Assembly (NCBI RefSeq): GCF_023347235.1
Contig: NZ_CP094467.1
Location: 2,790,001-2,854,000, forward strand
Reading direction: 5' to 3'
DNA from: Faecalibacterium sp. I4-1-79
Lineage (GTDB): Bacteria > Bacillota > Clostridia > Oscillospirales > Ruminococcaceae
DNA: 64,000 bases
The notes under the pieces were generated by a model. It made no database searches and was not told where the DNA came from. It was given only the letters and a program-made list of their open reading frames with translations. Made by a program: the position numbers and the translations under genes. The number at the start of each line of letters is the position of its first letter. Position 1 is the first letter of the stretch. Positions 1 to 13,064 of the stretch are shown piece after piece.

Positions 1-886
1 TGTTGGCTGCCAGAAACGCCCGGTAGTGCCCGGCGGCAGCTTCGGTCAGCTGCCACGGATACCGCAGGCGGGCAAAGCAGAGCATGGCCATAATGGCGGC
101 GTCATCGGCGTCGTGCCCCTGCGGGAAGATAGCGTCATATTCTGCCGGGAGGAATTTACTGTCGAGAAAACACTGTCTGTAATGGTATCCCTGCCCGGAA
201 AAGGTGTGCAGCAGGATGTGGGCGGGGGTCTCCTCGATATCCTCCCAGTAGGCGGGGTACCACAGCGCCGCCAGCGGCGCGGGGGCATCGGCGGGCCAGA
301 ACTGCGCCTGCACCGCCTCGGTGATGTTGTTTACCAGCGCAAACAGCCCGGTGGGCTGCTCCGGTGCGGCCTGCACCCGCAGGGTCTCCAGCGCAAAGCA
401 ATTCAGAAACACATCGCTGCCCACGGTAAGTCCCCCGCTGCCCACCGTGAGCAGACGCAGGCTGCGGCAGTTGTAAAAGGCGCAGCTGCCAATGACCTGT
501 ACACTGTCCGGCAGAGTGGCTTCCTCCAGAAAGCTGCCACACACCGGGTGCAGTTCCTCTTCGTCCGCTGCCGGGGCGTCAAGGTCAAAATCGTACCGGC
601 GGGCGGGCTTTTGCCCCACCGCCTGCCCAAACGCCCGGGTCAGCCGCACCGTGCCGTCTGCGCTTACTGCGTAGCGGCACAGGGCATCCGGCGCAGGCAG
701 GCTGCGGGGCTTTTCGGAAAAGCAGTAGTCGCCCAGCTCGGTCAGGGCAAGGCTGCCGCCCTCCGGGGCGGGCACGCTGCCCGGCAGCACCACGCAGGGT
801 GCTGTGCCATACACCCGCACCAGCCGTCCCGTCTGTGCCGAAAGGGGCAAGATATCCAATATCAGTTCGTTTGCCTGTTCCACCAT
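1..886 (-). CDS. BspA-type leucine-rich-repeat protein, 3' part cut by window edge
   Basis: The frame is open from an ATG at 886 to the window edge, giving 295 visible residues. The start is chosen because GAGG lies 7 bases upstream; an in-frame ATG at 913 has no comparable site. Residues 118-172 hold an LRR_5-like repeat (LPDSVQVIGSCAFYNCRSL then VFLNCFALETL), the signature of BspA/Treponema-type leucine-rich repeats. No signal peptide or membrane segment is visible at the N terminus, so unlike many surface BspA proteins it may be cytoplasmic. No substrate can be named. The long plus-strand frame over the same bases is a shadow. Confidence is good for the repeat family and low for function. 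Confidence 0.7.
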   Translation of the reverse strand, partial: MVEQANELILDILPLSAQTGRLVRVYGTAPCVVLPGSVPAPEGGSLALTELGDYCFSEKPRSLPAPDALCRYAVSADGTVRLTRAFGQAVGQKPARRYDFDLDAPAADEEELHPVCGSFLEEATLPDSVQVIGSCAFYNCRSLRLLTVGSGGLTVGSDVFLNCFALETLRVQAAPEQPTGLFALVNNITEAVQAQFWPADAPAPLAALWYPAYWEDIEETPAHILLHTFSGQGYHYRQCFLDSKFLPAEYDAIFPQGHDADDAAIMAMLCFARLRYPWQLTEAAAGHYRAFLAAN

Positions 887-1040
887 GCTGCGACCTCGTT
901 TTTCTGCATTCATTCAGCTTTCAGTATACCGCGAACAGGGGGTGATTGTCCAGTGCAGAGAAAGATTTGAACGGTTCTGTGCTGACGGGCTGCGGGACCC
1001 GGCAGCGCTGCCAGTATTCCCCTTTTTGTCACAGCCTTGT

Positions 1041-2600
1041 TCAAGTCCTCTGTTCTTCCGGTGCTGCCGAAGGGAAATTGCCGTATAAAACAAAAAAGAC
1101 AGCCATCAAAAGCTGTCTTTTTTGTGGTGCAGTAAAGCAATCCAAATCCGAACCATTTCCCTTTGATGCGGCTTCTGCCGCTTCCCCAAAGGTGACGGTC
1201 TGTGTTCCTTCTTTATAGTTGAAGGTTATCAAAACCTTATCATCATACAGGTAAATCGCATTGATGAAGGTATCCACTAGTGCCTGCCGCTGGTCTTTCA
1301 GGCTCATGTCCAGCTTACGGAACCGCAGCAGCCAAAACCTGATAAATTCTTCGGTCACTTTCGGCTTCGCCAGCTTTTCTTCCGCAATGCGTGCTTCAAG
1401 CTCACGCTTGGTTTCTTCCAGCTGCTCCAACCGCTCCTTGGTGGAGCTGGTCAGGATACCGGCCTGAATCGCATTGAGCATATTCTGGATACCGGATTCT
1501 GCATCCCGGAGCTGCTTTTTATAAAGGGGAATGTTGGTATTCTCCTTGTTTTGCAGTTCCATCACCTTGGCGATGATGGATTCCATAGCGGCATCGTCTT
1601 TCACAAGCTGCATGGTCTGGTTGACCACCAGATCTTCCAGCCACTGTTTGCGGACGGTCTTTTTCTTGCAGCCCTTGTGCTTTTTGGCAGTGGCACATTT
1701 ATAGTAGCGGTGGACTTCACCCGTCCGGCTTGTGCCGCTTTCGCCAAACATCAACGCCCCACAGTAGCCGCAGAACAGCTTGGTGGTGAGCAGGTAGTCA
1801 TCCTCTGCCTTTCTACGGGCAGGGGCTTTTTTGTTTTTGGCGATCTTTTCCTGCACATCGTTGAAAAGCTCTGCGGACACAATGGAGGGAATCGCATCGG
1901 GAATCAAAACATCACGATATTTCAGCTCCCCGATGTAGCGGCGATTGTTCAGCATATGCTGAATGGTGTTGAAGGTCATCAGCCCGCCACGCTGGTTCTT
2001 GACGCCCTTTTCGTTCAGCCAATCCCGAATTTCCCGCATGGTCTGGCCATCGTTGTACCGCTGGAAGGTTTCTGCCACAAAGGGAGCAGTCAACGGGTCG
2101 ATTTCAAAGCGGTGGTCTGCGTTGATGATGTAGCCAAAGGGAATGGCACCGCCAGTGAACTTTCCCTTCAGTGCGTTTTCGGTCATGCCACGAATGACCT
2201 TTTCAGACAGGTCAGCGGAATAATACTCGGCATAACCTTCCAGCACCGATTCCAGAATGATGCCCTCCGGTCCCTCGGAGATGATCTCGGTGGCAGACAT
2301 GAGCTTGACACCGTTCTTCTTCAGCTGGGTCTTGTACCGGGCACTGTCGTAGCGGTTCCGGGCAAAACGATCCAACTTCCAGACCAGCACGATGTCAAAC
2401 AGCTTCTTGTCACTGTCCTTAATCATCTGCTGAAACTCCGGGCGGTTGTCCGTCTTGGCAGAGATAGCACGGTCAATGTAGTGCTTGACGATGGTGATGC
2501 CGTTCTTTTCCGCATAGGCAGTGCATTCACGAATCTGGCCTTCAATGGATTCTTCGCGCTGGTTGTCCGATGAATAGCGGGCATAGATCACGGCGGTCAT
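1041..2600 (-). CDS. Large serine recombinase (site-specific integrase family)
   Basis: A 519-residue large serine recombinase. The N-terminal resolvase domain (about residues 3-145) carries the catalytic-serine motif YARYSSDNQ and the conserved VWKLDRFARNR. A Recombinase domain (about 155-260), a zinc ribbon with CGYCGALMF and a later Cys pair (about 275-330), and a coiled coil rich in Glu/Arg (about 365-400) follow. The ATG at 2600 is preferred over a GTG at 2609 because GAGGTG sits 6 bases before it. Such enzymes integrate or excise mobile elements, but no other mobilisation genes flank this copy, so it looks orphaned. Its last 30 or so codons run through a perfect terminator-like hairpin, suggesting the original 3' end was altered. 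Confidence 0.9.
   Translation of the reverse strand: MTAVIYARYSSDNQREESIEGQIRECTAYAEKNGITIVKHYIDRAISAKTDNRPEFQQMIKDSDKKLFDIVLVWKLDRFARNRYDSARYKTQLKKNGVKLMSATEIISEGPEGIILESVLEGYAEYYSADLSEKVIRGMTENALKGKFTGGAIPFGYIINADHRFEIDPLTAPFVAETFQRYNDGQTMREIRDWLNEKGVKNQRGGLMTFNTIQHMLNNRRYIGELKYRDVLIPDAIPSIVSAELFNDVQEKIAKNKKAPARRKAEDDYLLTTKLFCGYCGALMFGESGTSRTGEVHRYYKCATAKKHKGCKKKTVRKQWLEDLVVNQTMQLVKDDAAMESIIAKVMELQNKENTNIPLYKKQLRDAESGIQNMLNAIQAGILTSSTKERLEQLEETKRELEARIAEEKLAKPKVTEEFIRFWLLRFRKLDMSLKDQRQALVDTFINAIYLYDDKVLITFNYKEGTQTVTFGEAAEAASKGNGSDLDCFTAPQKRQLLMAVFFVLYGNFPSAAPEEQRT
1092..1123. terminator. Terminator-like hairpin inside the recombinase 3' end
   Basis: AAAAAAGACAGC and GCTGTCTTTTTT form a perfect 12-bp inverted repeat with an 8-base loop. 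Poly-A and poly-T flanks make it usable on both strands. It overlaps the last codons of the recombinase frame. Confidence 0.7.
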
Positions 2601-2948
2601 GGCAGGCACCTCACTTTACACATCATTGAACGGTGGAGTGTTCTTTTAAAGCAATGTTTCGTATAATGGATATACCACATTTTACAGATGATTGCAAGCT
2701 TTTTATACGCTTTTCACGAGATTCAGTAAAAAACATGAACTCCTATGAAAGCAAAATATTCACATTCCATGGTTCTATGAAGGTGCCCGGAGCAATTGTG
2801 TCATTTTGACACAATTCCTTATTTCTCCATAAACCATAAAAATTCAACTTTTTAATGCAGCAGCTACAACGTTGGATTGCATATCGCAAATATACTATTT
2901 GAATATTGCGCTGATTTTTGTCTTGTTACGGTTTCGCAATAGTCAAAA
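2601..2948. other. AT-rich non-coding stretch upstream of the recombinase
   Basis: No credible gene is visible on either strand. The stretch is much more AT-rich than its surroundings and contains stop codons in all frames. It may hold the recombinase promoter or an old attachment site, but I see no clear direct repeat. Confidence 0.4.
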
Positions 2949-3171
2949 CCACCGGCTAAGCCGGTGGCTTGAGTAAGCCCTAGAAGGGCATCCTACTGGC
3001 AAAGCCCCTCAAGGGGCCTCGAGCAAGCGTCTTTCATCTGCATTACCTGCCCTACCGCTCTAACGAGCTATGTTGCAAAGTGCATCTTCTAAGATAACAA
3101 TTTCTTTGTCATCTCGCTTTGCTCGAATCTTATAGCTAAAGCATTTTCTACTCCACCAGCGGAGCTGGTGG
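2949..3171. mobile_element. Possible non-autonomous IS200/IS605-like hairpin element
   Basis: The stretch opens with hairpin CCACCGGC-taa-GCCGGTGG (2949-2967). It continues with smaller hairpins (GCCC-tagaa-GGGC and GCCCC-tcaa-GGGGC). It closes with CCACCAGC-gga-GCTGGTGG (3153-3171). Subterminal imperfectly matched hairpins at both ends and no coding capacity resemble palindrome-associated elements left by IS200/IS605 transposons. No transposase or TnpB is present, so the assignment is inference. Confidence 0.4.
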
Positions 3172-3199
3172 TTGTCGCTCGCTTAAGCTACTCAAGACC

Positions 3200-3234
3200 A
3201 AAGTGGTGGGTATCACGATGATACCCACCACTTT
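3200..3234. repeat. Perfect 16-bp-arm palindrome downstream of lacZ
   Basis: Arms AAAGTGGTGGGTATCA (3200-3215) and TGATACCCACCACTTT (3219-3234) flank a 3-base loop. It could terminate the beta-galactosidase transcript, but no T-tract follows on that strand. Close relatives occur at 22257-22290 and inside a gene at 25309-25339. Confidence 0.75.
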
Positions 3235-3248
3235 AGCCAAGTAAATTT

Positions 3249-8046
<4,798 letters not shown>

Positions 8047-8047
<1 letters not shown>

Positions 8048-9207
8048 CACCAATACATCTCCCAGTCTTTGGTCAGGCGGGTCAGCGCCTCCATGTAGAA
8101 ATAATCGCCCCAGCTCGTGCATTCATCCACGCCCTCCGGGGTGCAGGTGTTGTAGGGGCTCTTTTTGCTGTAAGTGCCGTGCAGCAGCTGGCCGGAGCCG
8201 AGGGTGCCGGGCTTTACCGCGTAGTTTGCGGCAAGGCTGGCCAGCATCTGCCGTGCCAGCGTGCGCCACTGGGCGGCTTCTGCTTCGTCCACATATTTTG
8301 CCGCTTCCAGCAGGCCGCAGGCCACGATGGCAGCGGAGGAGGAATCCCGGGGTTCGCCGCTTTCCGGGGCAAAAAGCATATCCCAGCAGGGGATCATATC
8401 CTCCGGCAGGCGGGAGAGGTAGAACGCCAGCGCCTTGCGGAACACATCCAAAAACTTTTCATCGTGGGTGTAGGTGTAGCCAATGGCGCTGCCGTACACG
8501 CCCCACGCCTGTCCCCGCGCCCAGAAGCTGTCGTCCTTATAGCCCTGACAGGTGCGGCCGCCCTTGGGGGTGCCGTCCGGGTTCATAAAGAAGGTGTGGT
8601 AGGTGCTGCCGTCCGGCCGGAAGGAGTTTGCCAGCGTGGTGGCGGTGTGGGCAGCGGCGATCTCGCGGTAGTGGTCCTTGCCGGTCACCTGCGCCGCCCA
8701 GTACAGCAGCGGCACGTTGAGCATACAGTCGATGATATAGCGGTAGTTGCCGGGGTCGTCCATAGTGCCCCATGCCTGCAAGAAGCGGCCGCTGGGCTGG
8801 TAGCGGGTCAGCAGCTGGTCGGCGGCGGCAATGGCGGCGTTTTTGCCCTTTTCGCTGCCCACCAGCTTCCATGCTGCCACGCAGGTGGGGCTGTACAAAA
8901 AACCCATATCGTGGTGATCCACTTCCACCTTGCGGGCAATGCGGTCCGCAAAGCTGTCCACCTGAATGAGGGCGGCGGTCTTGAATTTTTCCTCCCCGGT
9001 GGCTTCGTAGGCCAGCCAGATCTCCCCCGGCCAGAAGCCGCAGGTCCACTGGTTATTGGCGCAGCCGGGGTAGATATTGCCAACGCTGGAATGGTTCTGG
9101 CACTGGTAGGTGTAAAGGGGCAGATTGGTCTCCACCTGTTTGCAGGCATCGGCCAGTGCCTGCCGTGCCTCGGCGTCGGTCATGGCATGATTCTGGTAGG
9201 TTTTCAT
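8047..9207 (-). CDS. GH88 unsaturated glucuronyl hydrolase
   Basis: A 386-residue alpha6/alpha6-barrel enzyme of family GH88. It removes the 4,5-unsaturated uronic acid left at the non-reducing end by polysaccharide lyases, using a hydration mechanism. The two expected acidic residues are visible as Asp100 (DHHDMGF) and Asp160 (YIIDCMLN). Other family motifs are DSFWARGQAWG, RDSSSAAI and DECTSWGDYFYMEAL near the C terminus. There is no signal sequence, so the substrate must be imported. It lies 5 bases downstream of the beta-glucuronidase gene and overlaps the DUF2264 gene. With the lyase-like gene at 17798 it forms the lyase-plus-hydrolase pair typical of glycosaminoglycan or plant uronan catabolism. 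Confidence 0.92.
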
Positions 9208-9212
9208 CTTGA

Positions 9213-11009
9213 TTACTCCTTAAATCCAAAGTTTGGGATATCGTGCCAGCGCTGGCGCAGAAAGTGCATACCCAGCTTGGGGCGGCGGTCCCGGGTGAAC
9301 AGCCCCTTTTTGTTGCCGTCCACCCGCATGGGGCCCTGCACGGTGTCGTAATCTGCAAAGTTCCAGACAAATTCTCCCACAAACCACGGGCGCTTGTCAA
9401 ACTCTGCATCCAGACGGCGGTAAAATTCCACCTGAAACTCCTCGCTGAACATCTCGGCTCCGGCGGTGTGCAGACCTGCCACAGTGTCTGCACCGTACTC
9501 GCTCATCATCACGGGCTTGTGCTGCTCTGCCCAGAAATCCAACTCCTGATTCAAACCGTAGCAGGCAGCGTCCATGTCGCCGGAAAGGTTGTACCAGCCG
9601 TAGTAGCGGTTGATGCAGACGATATCCATGGTGCAGGTGGTGATATCTTTCGTATAGTCGTTCTGGCAGCAGACGAGGGTGACCGGGCGGTTCTGCGGGT
9701 CCAGCTGATGCGCCAGCTCATACAGCGGGTGCCAGTAATCGTAGGCATCCTGCGGGAAGTGCTCCAGATCCGGCTCGTTGCCAAGGCTCCACAGCACCAC
9801 GCAGGGGTGGTTTTTGTCCCGATGGATCATCTCGGCAAGCACCTGCCGGTGATGCTCCGCAAGGGGATATTCCTTGTAAGGATTCACCGCCGCCCCGCCG
9901 CCGATGCCCACCGCCGGGGTCTCGTCCATCACCAGAATGCCCTCCCGGTCGCACAGGTCGTAGAATTCCTCGGCGTAGGGGTAGTGGCTGGTGCGCACGG
10001 CATTGGCGTTTGCCCAGTGGATCAGGTTCACGTCCTTCACGTTCAGTACCGGATCAAAGCCGCGTCCATGGGCGGTAAAGTCCTCGTGCTTGCAAAAGCC
10101 CTTGAAGTAAAGCGGCTTTCCGTTCAAAAGCACCTGTGTGCCCCGCACCTCAATGCTGCGCACGCCAAAGGTCTGATCGTAGACATCCGCCCCGCAGGTG
10201 ATGTGCAGGGTGTACAGGTAGGGCGTGCCGGGTCTGGGCTCCCAGAGATGCACCTCCGGGATGGTGATCGTGCCTTCTGCACCTTCGGCGCTTGCAACGG
10301 CGTTGCCGTCAGCGTCCAGCACCGTGACATGGACAGGCGCGCTGCCGGTGGTTTTGACCGCGTACTGCACCGTGCCGTCCACGGCGGGCACCACGGTCAC
10401 ATCCTCGATATACTCTTTGGGGGTGGTATAGAGCCACACCGGGCGGTGGATGCCCGCATAGTTGAAAAAGTCAAAGTTCGGGCGGTTCTGGGGTGCGGCG
10501 GTGCGCTTGGCGGCTTCCACGCTGGGGATGCCCGCGTTGTCCGAGCCAAAGAAGGCCAGTTGTCCGTCCTCGTTGCCCACAGGCAGGGTGCTGTGGTTCA
10601 CCCGGTTGTCGCAGGCGACTGTCAGCAGCACCGTCTCGCCGGGGCGCAGCAGGGCGGTGACGTCTGCTTCAAAGGGGGTAAAGCCGCCCTTGTGCTGTGC
10701 AATGAGCTTGCCGTTCAGCCAGACCTTTGCGGTGTGGGTCACCGAGCCGAACCGCAGCACCACCCGCTGCCCGGCGCAGAAAGTGGGCAGCGTGACCTTG
10801 CGCTGATACCATGCCCAGCCGTAGTGGCGGCGCAGGGCGGTGGTCTGGTCGTTCTGGTCGTTGTAGCTGGCGGGCACGGCGATGGGCTGGGCATCCGGCA
10901 GGGGCTTTGCGGGATCGAACTGGTCTTCCACGCAGCTGCCCAGCGCAAACGCCCATGTGCCGTCAAGGCTCAGCTTCAAGCGCGCTTCATTCTGTTCAGG
11001 ATATAACAT
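9213..11009 (-). CDS. uidA: GH2 beta-glucuronidase
   Basis: A 598-residue GH2 enzyme of the length of bacterial beta-glucuronidases (about 600). It has a sugar-binding jelly roll, an immunoglobulin-like domain and a TIM barrel. Acid/base Glu412 is in WSLGNEPD and nucleophile Glu504 in MMSEYGAD. The Asn-Lys motif (DGNKKG) that contacts the glucuronate carboxylate is present near the C terminus, which separates it from galactosidases. No long loop 1 or signal peptide is obvious. It releases glucuronate from imported oligosaccharides and could also act on host glucuronide conjugates. It follows the transporter genes, separated from them by a terminator hairpin. Confidence 0.93.
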   Translation of the reverse strand: MLYPEQNEARLKLSLDGTWAFALGSCVEDQFDPAKPLPDAQPIAVPASYNDQNDQTTALRRHYGWAWYQRKVTLPTFCAGQRVVLRFGSVTHTAKVWLNGKLIAQHKGGFTPFEADVTALLRPGETVLLTVACDNRVNHSTLPVGNEDGQLAFFGSDNAGIPSVEAAKRTAAPQNRPNFDFFNYAGIHRPVWLYTTPKEYIEDVTVVPAVDGTVQYAVKTTGSAPVHVTVLDADGNAVASAEGAEGTITIPEVHLWEPRPGTPYLYTLHITCGADVYDQTFGVRSIEVRGTQVLLNGKPLYFKGFCKHEDFTAHGRGFDPVLNVKDVNLIHWANANAVRTSHYPYAEEFYDLCDREGILVMDETPAVGIGGGAAVNPYKEYPLAEHHRQVLAEMIHRDKNHPCVVLWSLGNEPDLEHFPQDAYDYWHPLYELAHQLDPQNRPVTLVCCQNDYTKDITTCTMDIVCINRYYGWYNLSGDMDAACYGLNQELDFWAEQHKPVMMSEYGADTVAGLHTAGAEMFSEEFQVEFYRRLDAEFDKRPWFVGEFVWNFADYDTVQGPMRVDGNKKGLFTRDRRPKLGMHFLRQRWHDIPNFGFKE

Positions 11010-11038
11010 AACGCTTTCCCTCTATTTCTGCAAAAAAT

Positions 11039-11067
11039 GCGGGGCGCGGGTACTGCCCACGCCCCGC
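11039..11067 (-). terminator. Internal terminator/attenuator between permease and beta-glucuronidase genes
   Basis: On the minus strand GCGGGGCG pairs with CGCCCCGC and is followed by ATTTTTT. Transporter transcripts probably stop here in part, lowering enzyme expression. Confidence 0.7.
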
Positions 11068-11082
11068 TTACGGGTGATTTGT

Positions 11083-11943
11083 TTAACCCTTGATGCCGGT
11101 GGATGCCACGCCCTGCACAAAGTACTTTTGCAGGGAGAGGAACACGATCAGCACCGGGATCAGTGCCACCACAGAGGCCGCCATGATCAGGCCGTACTCT
11201 GCGGAATACTGGGTGATGAACATACGCAGACCGATCTGGATGGTCTTGAGTTCGGTCTTGGTCAGATAGATCAGGGGGCCAAGGAAGTCGTTCCAGGTAT
11301 TCACGAAGGTGAAGATGGTCAGGGTGGACAGGGCGGGCAGGCTGAGCGGCAGCATGATGTGCCACCAGATGCCGTACTCGCTCAGGCCATCAATGCGGGC
11401 AGCCTCACACAGCTCGGTGGGCACGCCCTCGTAGAACTGCTTCATCAGGAACACGCCGAAGGCGCTGAAGGCCTGTAAGCACATAATGGCCAGATGGGTG
11501 TTGTTCAAATGCCACGAACTCATCATCATGAACTGGGGCACCATGTAGGCCTGCCAAGGCACTGCAATGGTGGCAATGTAGCCGAGGAAGAGCGCGTTTT
11601 TGCCCTTGAACTGCATCTTGGCAAAGGCGTAGGCTGCAAAGGAGGAGGTGAACAGCTGCAACAGGGTGACCACCACGGTGATCTTGACCGTGTTTTTCAC
11701 AAAGGTCAGCAGCGGGATCTGGGTCCAGATGTCCACATAGTTCTGCCAGCGGGGATTTTTGGGGATCCACTGGATGGGGAAGCCGAACACGTCCTTATTC
11801 AGCTTAAAGGAGGAGGACAGCATCCACAAAAAGGGCAGCAGCATGCAGGCTGTGATGACGATGAGGAAGAAATAGATCAGGAACTTGGAGATGAAATTGC
11901 GGCGCTTCTGAGAGGCTTCGGTCTTGATAATAGCAGCAGACAT
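11083..11943 (-). CDS. Carbohydrate ABC transporter permease, MalG type
   Basis: A 286-residue inner-membrane permease with six predicted hydrophobic segments (first at about 19-40). The binding-protein-dependent transport EAA motif is visible as EAARIDGLSEYGIWWHIMLP near residues 185-205. It pairs with the next permease to form the membrane channel of a sugar importer. No ATPase gene is present in the locus, as is common for CUT1 systems of Firmicutes that share a general MsmX-like ATPase. It starts 16 bases after its partner, and the ribosome binding site is GGAGG. Confidence 0.93.
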   Translation of the reverse strand: MSAAIIKTEASQKRRNFISKFLIYFFLIVITACMLLPFLWMLSSSFKLNKDVFGFPIQWIPKNPRWQNYVDIWTQIPLLTFVKNTVKITVVVTLLQLFTSSFAAYAFAKMQFKGKNALFLGYIATIAVPWQAYMVPQFMMMSSWHLNNTHLAIMCLQAFSAFGVFLMKQFYEGVPTELCEAARIDGLSEYGIWWHIMLPLSLPALSTLTIFTFVNTWNDFLGPLIYLTKTELKTIQIGLRMFITQYSAEYGLIMAASVVALIPVLIVFLSLQKYFVQGVASTGIKG

Positions 11944-11959
11944 GGTTCTTCCTCCTTTC

Positions 11960-12886
11960 TCAGTTCTCGCCCTTGGAGCCGCGGAACTGGATGATGGTAA
12001 CGATCAGCACCAGTACGAACAGCACCATGGAAATTGCACTTGCGTAGCCGTATTTCGGAGTATTGACGAAGGCCACATTATAGATGTAGTACACCAGCGT
12101 CATGGTAGCAGTACCGGGGCCGCCCTGCGTGATCATGTACATCTGGTCGTAGACCTTGAAGCCGGAGATGGTGAGCATAATGACCACAAAGAAGGTGGTG
12201 GGGCGCAGCTGCGGCAGGGTGATGTGCCAGAACTGCTGCCAGCGGTTTGCACCGTCCAGCTCGGCGGCTTCGTTCAGGTCCGGGTTGCAGCCCTGCAGGC
12301 CTGCCAGATAGATGACCATGTAGTAGCCCATGTTCTTCCACACACTGAACAGGATGACCGTGATCATAGCGGTGTCCTTACCGGCAGCCCAGCGGGGCAG
12401 GTTTTCCACCGCCACGCCGAAGAACTGGTTCAGGATCATATTGATGGGGCCCATGGAGGGGTTGAAGATCATGTTCCACACCGCTGCCACCGCCACCAGC
12501 GAGGCAACGTAGGGGAAGAACGCCACCGTGCGGAAGAAGTTGCGCAGCTTCACGTTCTGGTTCAGCAGCACGGCCATGGCCAGCGAGCAGGCCAGCGTCA
12601 GCGGCACGGTGCCGATGACATAGACGATGGTGTTTTTCAAAGCCGCCTGAAAGATCTTATCGGTGGTAAAGAGCTTTACAAAGTTCTTCAGGCCGACAAA
12701 TTCGATGGCGTGGCGGCCGTCCCATGCGCAGAAGGCCAGCGCAATGGCAAACACCATGGGCACCAGCGTAAACACGCAGAAGCCGATGAAGTTTGGCGCA
12801 ATGAAGGAATACGCAATCAGAGAATCGCGGGTCGATTTTTTAAGCACTTTACGGGGAGTTTTATTCTGGACAGCAGCACTCGCCAT
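11960..12886 (-). CDS. Carbohydrate ABC transporter permease, UgpA/MalF type
   Basis: A 308-residue permease with six hydrophobic segments, the first at about residues 27-48 (FIAPNFIGFCVFTLVPMVF). The EAA loop reads EAAELDGANRWQQFWHITLP near residues 205-224. It is the first permease of the CUT1-type importer and lies downstream of the binding-protein gene, from which it is separated by a strong hairpin. The likely cargo is a uronate-containing oligosaccharide, inferred from the enzymes next door. Confidence 0.93.
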   Translation of the reverse strand: MASAAVQNKTPRKVLKKSTRDSLIAYSFIAPNFIGFCVFTLVPMVFAIALAFCAWDGRHAIEFVGLKNFVKLFTTDKIFQAALKNTIVYVIGTVPLTLACSLAMAVLLNQNVKLRNFFRTVAFFPYVASLVAVAAVWNMIFNPSMGPINMILNQFFGVAVENLPRWAAGKDTAMITVILFSVWKNMGYYMVIYLAGLQGCNPDLNEAAELDGANRWQQFWHITLPQLRPTTFFVVIMLTISGFKVYDQMYMITQGGPGTATMTLVYYIYNVAFVNTPKYGYASAISMVLFVLVLIVTIIQFRGSKGEN

Positions 12887-12931
12887 AAAAGAGCCTCCTT
12901 TCCCGGAAGTATAACAATTTTTTCAAAAAAT

Positions 12932-12966
12932 GAGCGGAGCGGGCGCTGTGCATACCCGCCCCGCTC
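12932..12966 (-). terminator. Attenuator after the binding-protein gene
   Basis: GAGCGGGGCGGG and CCCGCTCCGCTC-type arms form a GC-rich stem on the minus strand followed by ATTTTTT. Such hairpins between SBP and permease genes keep the binding protein in excess. Confidence 0.7.
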
Positions 12967-13064
12967 GGACAGGGCTTTTTTTCCGATGCTCGTCCATCGG
13001 AAAATGAATGGGGATTGAAAACGATGAAGAAGGAGAACCGCAACGTATTGCGGGAAACGCTTTA

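Noticed and set aside
26-970. 314-residue plus-strand frame at the window start
   Set aside because: The minus strand encodes a leucine-rich-repeat protein; the plus frame has no family and no ribosome binding site.
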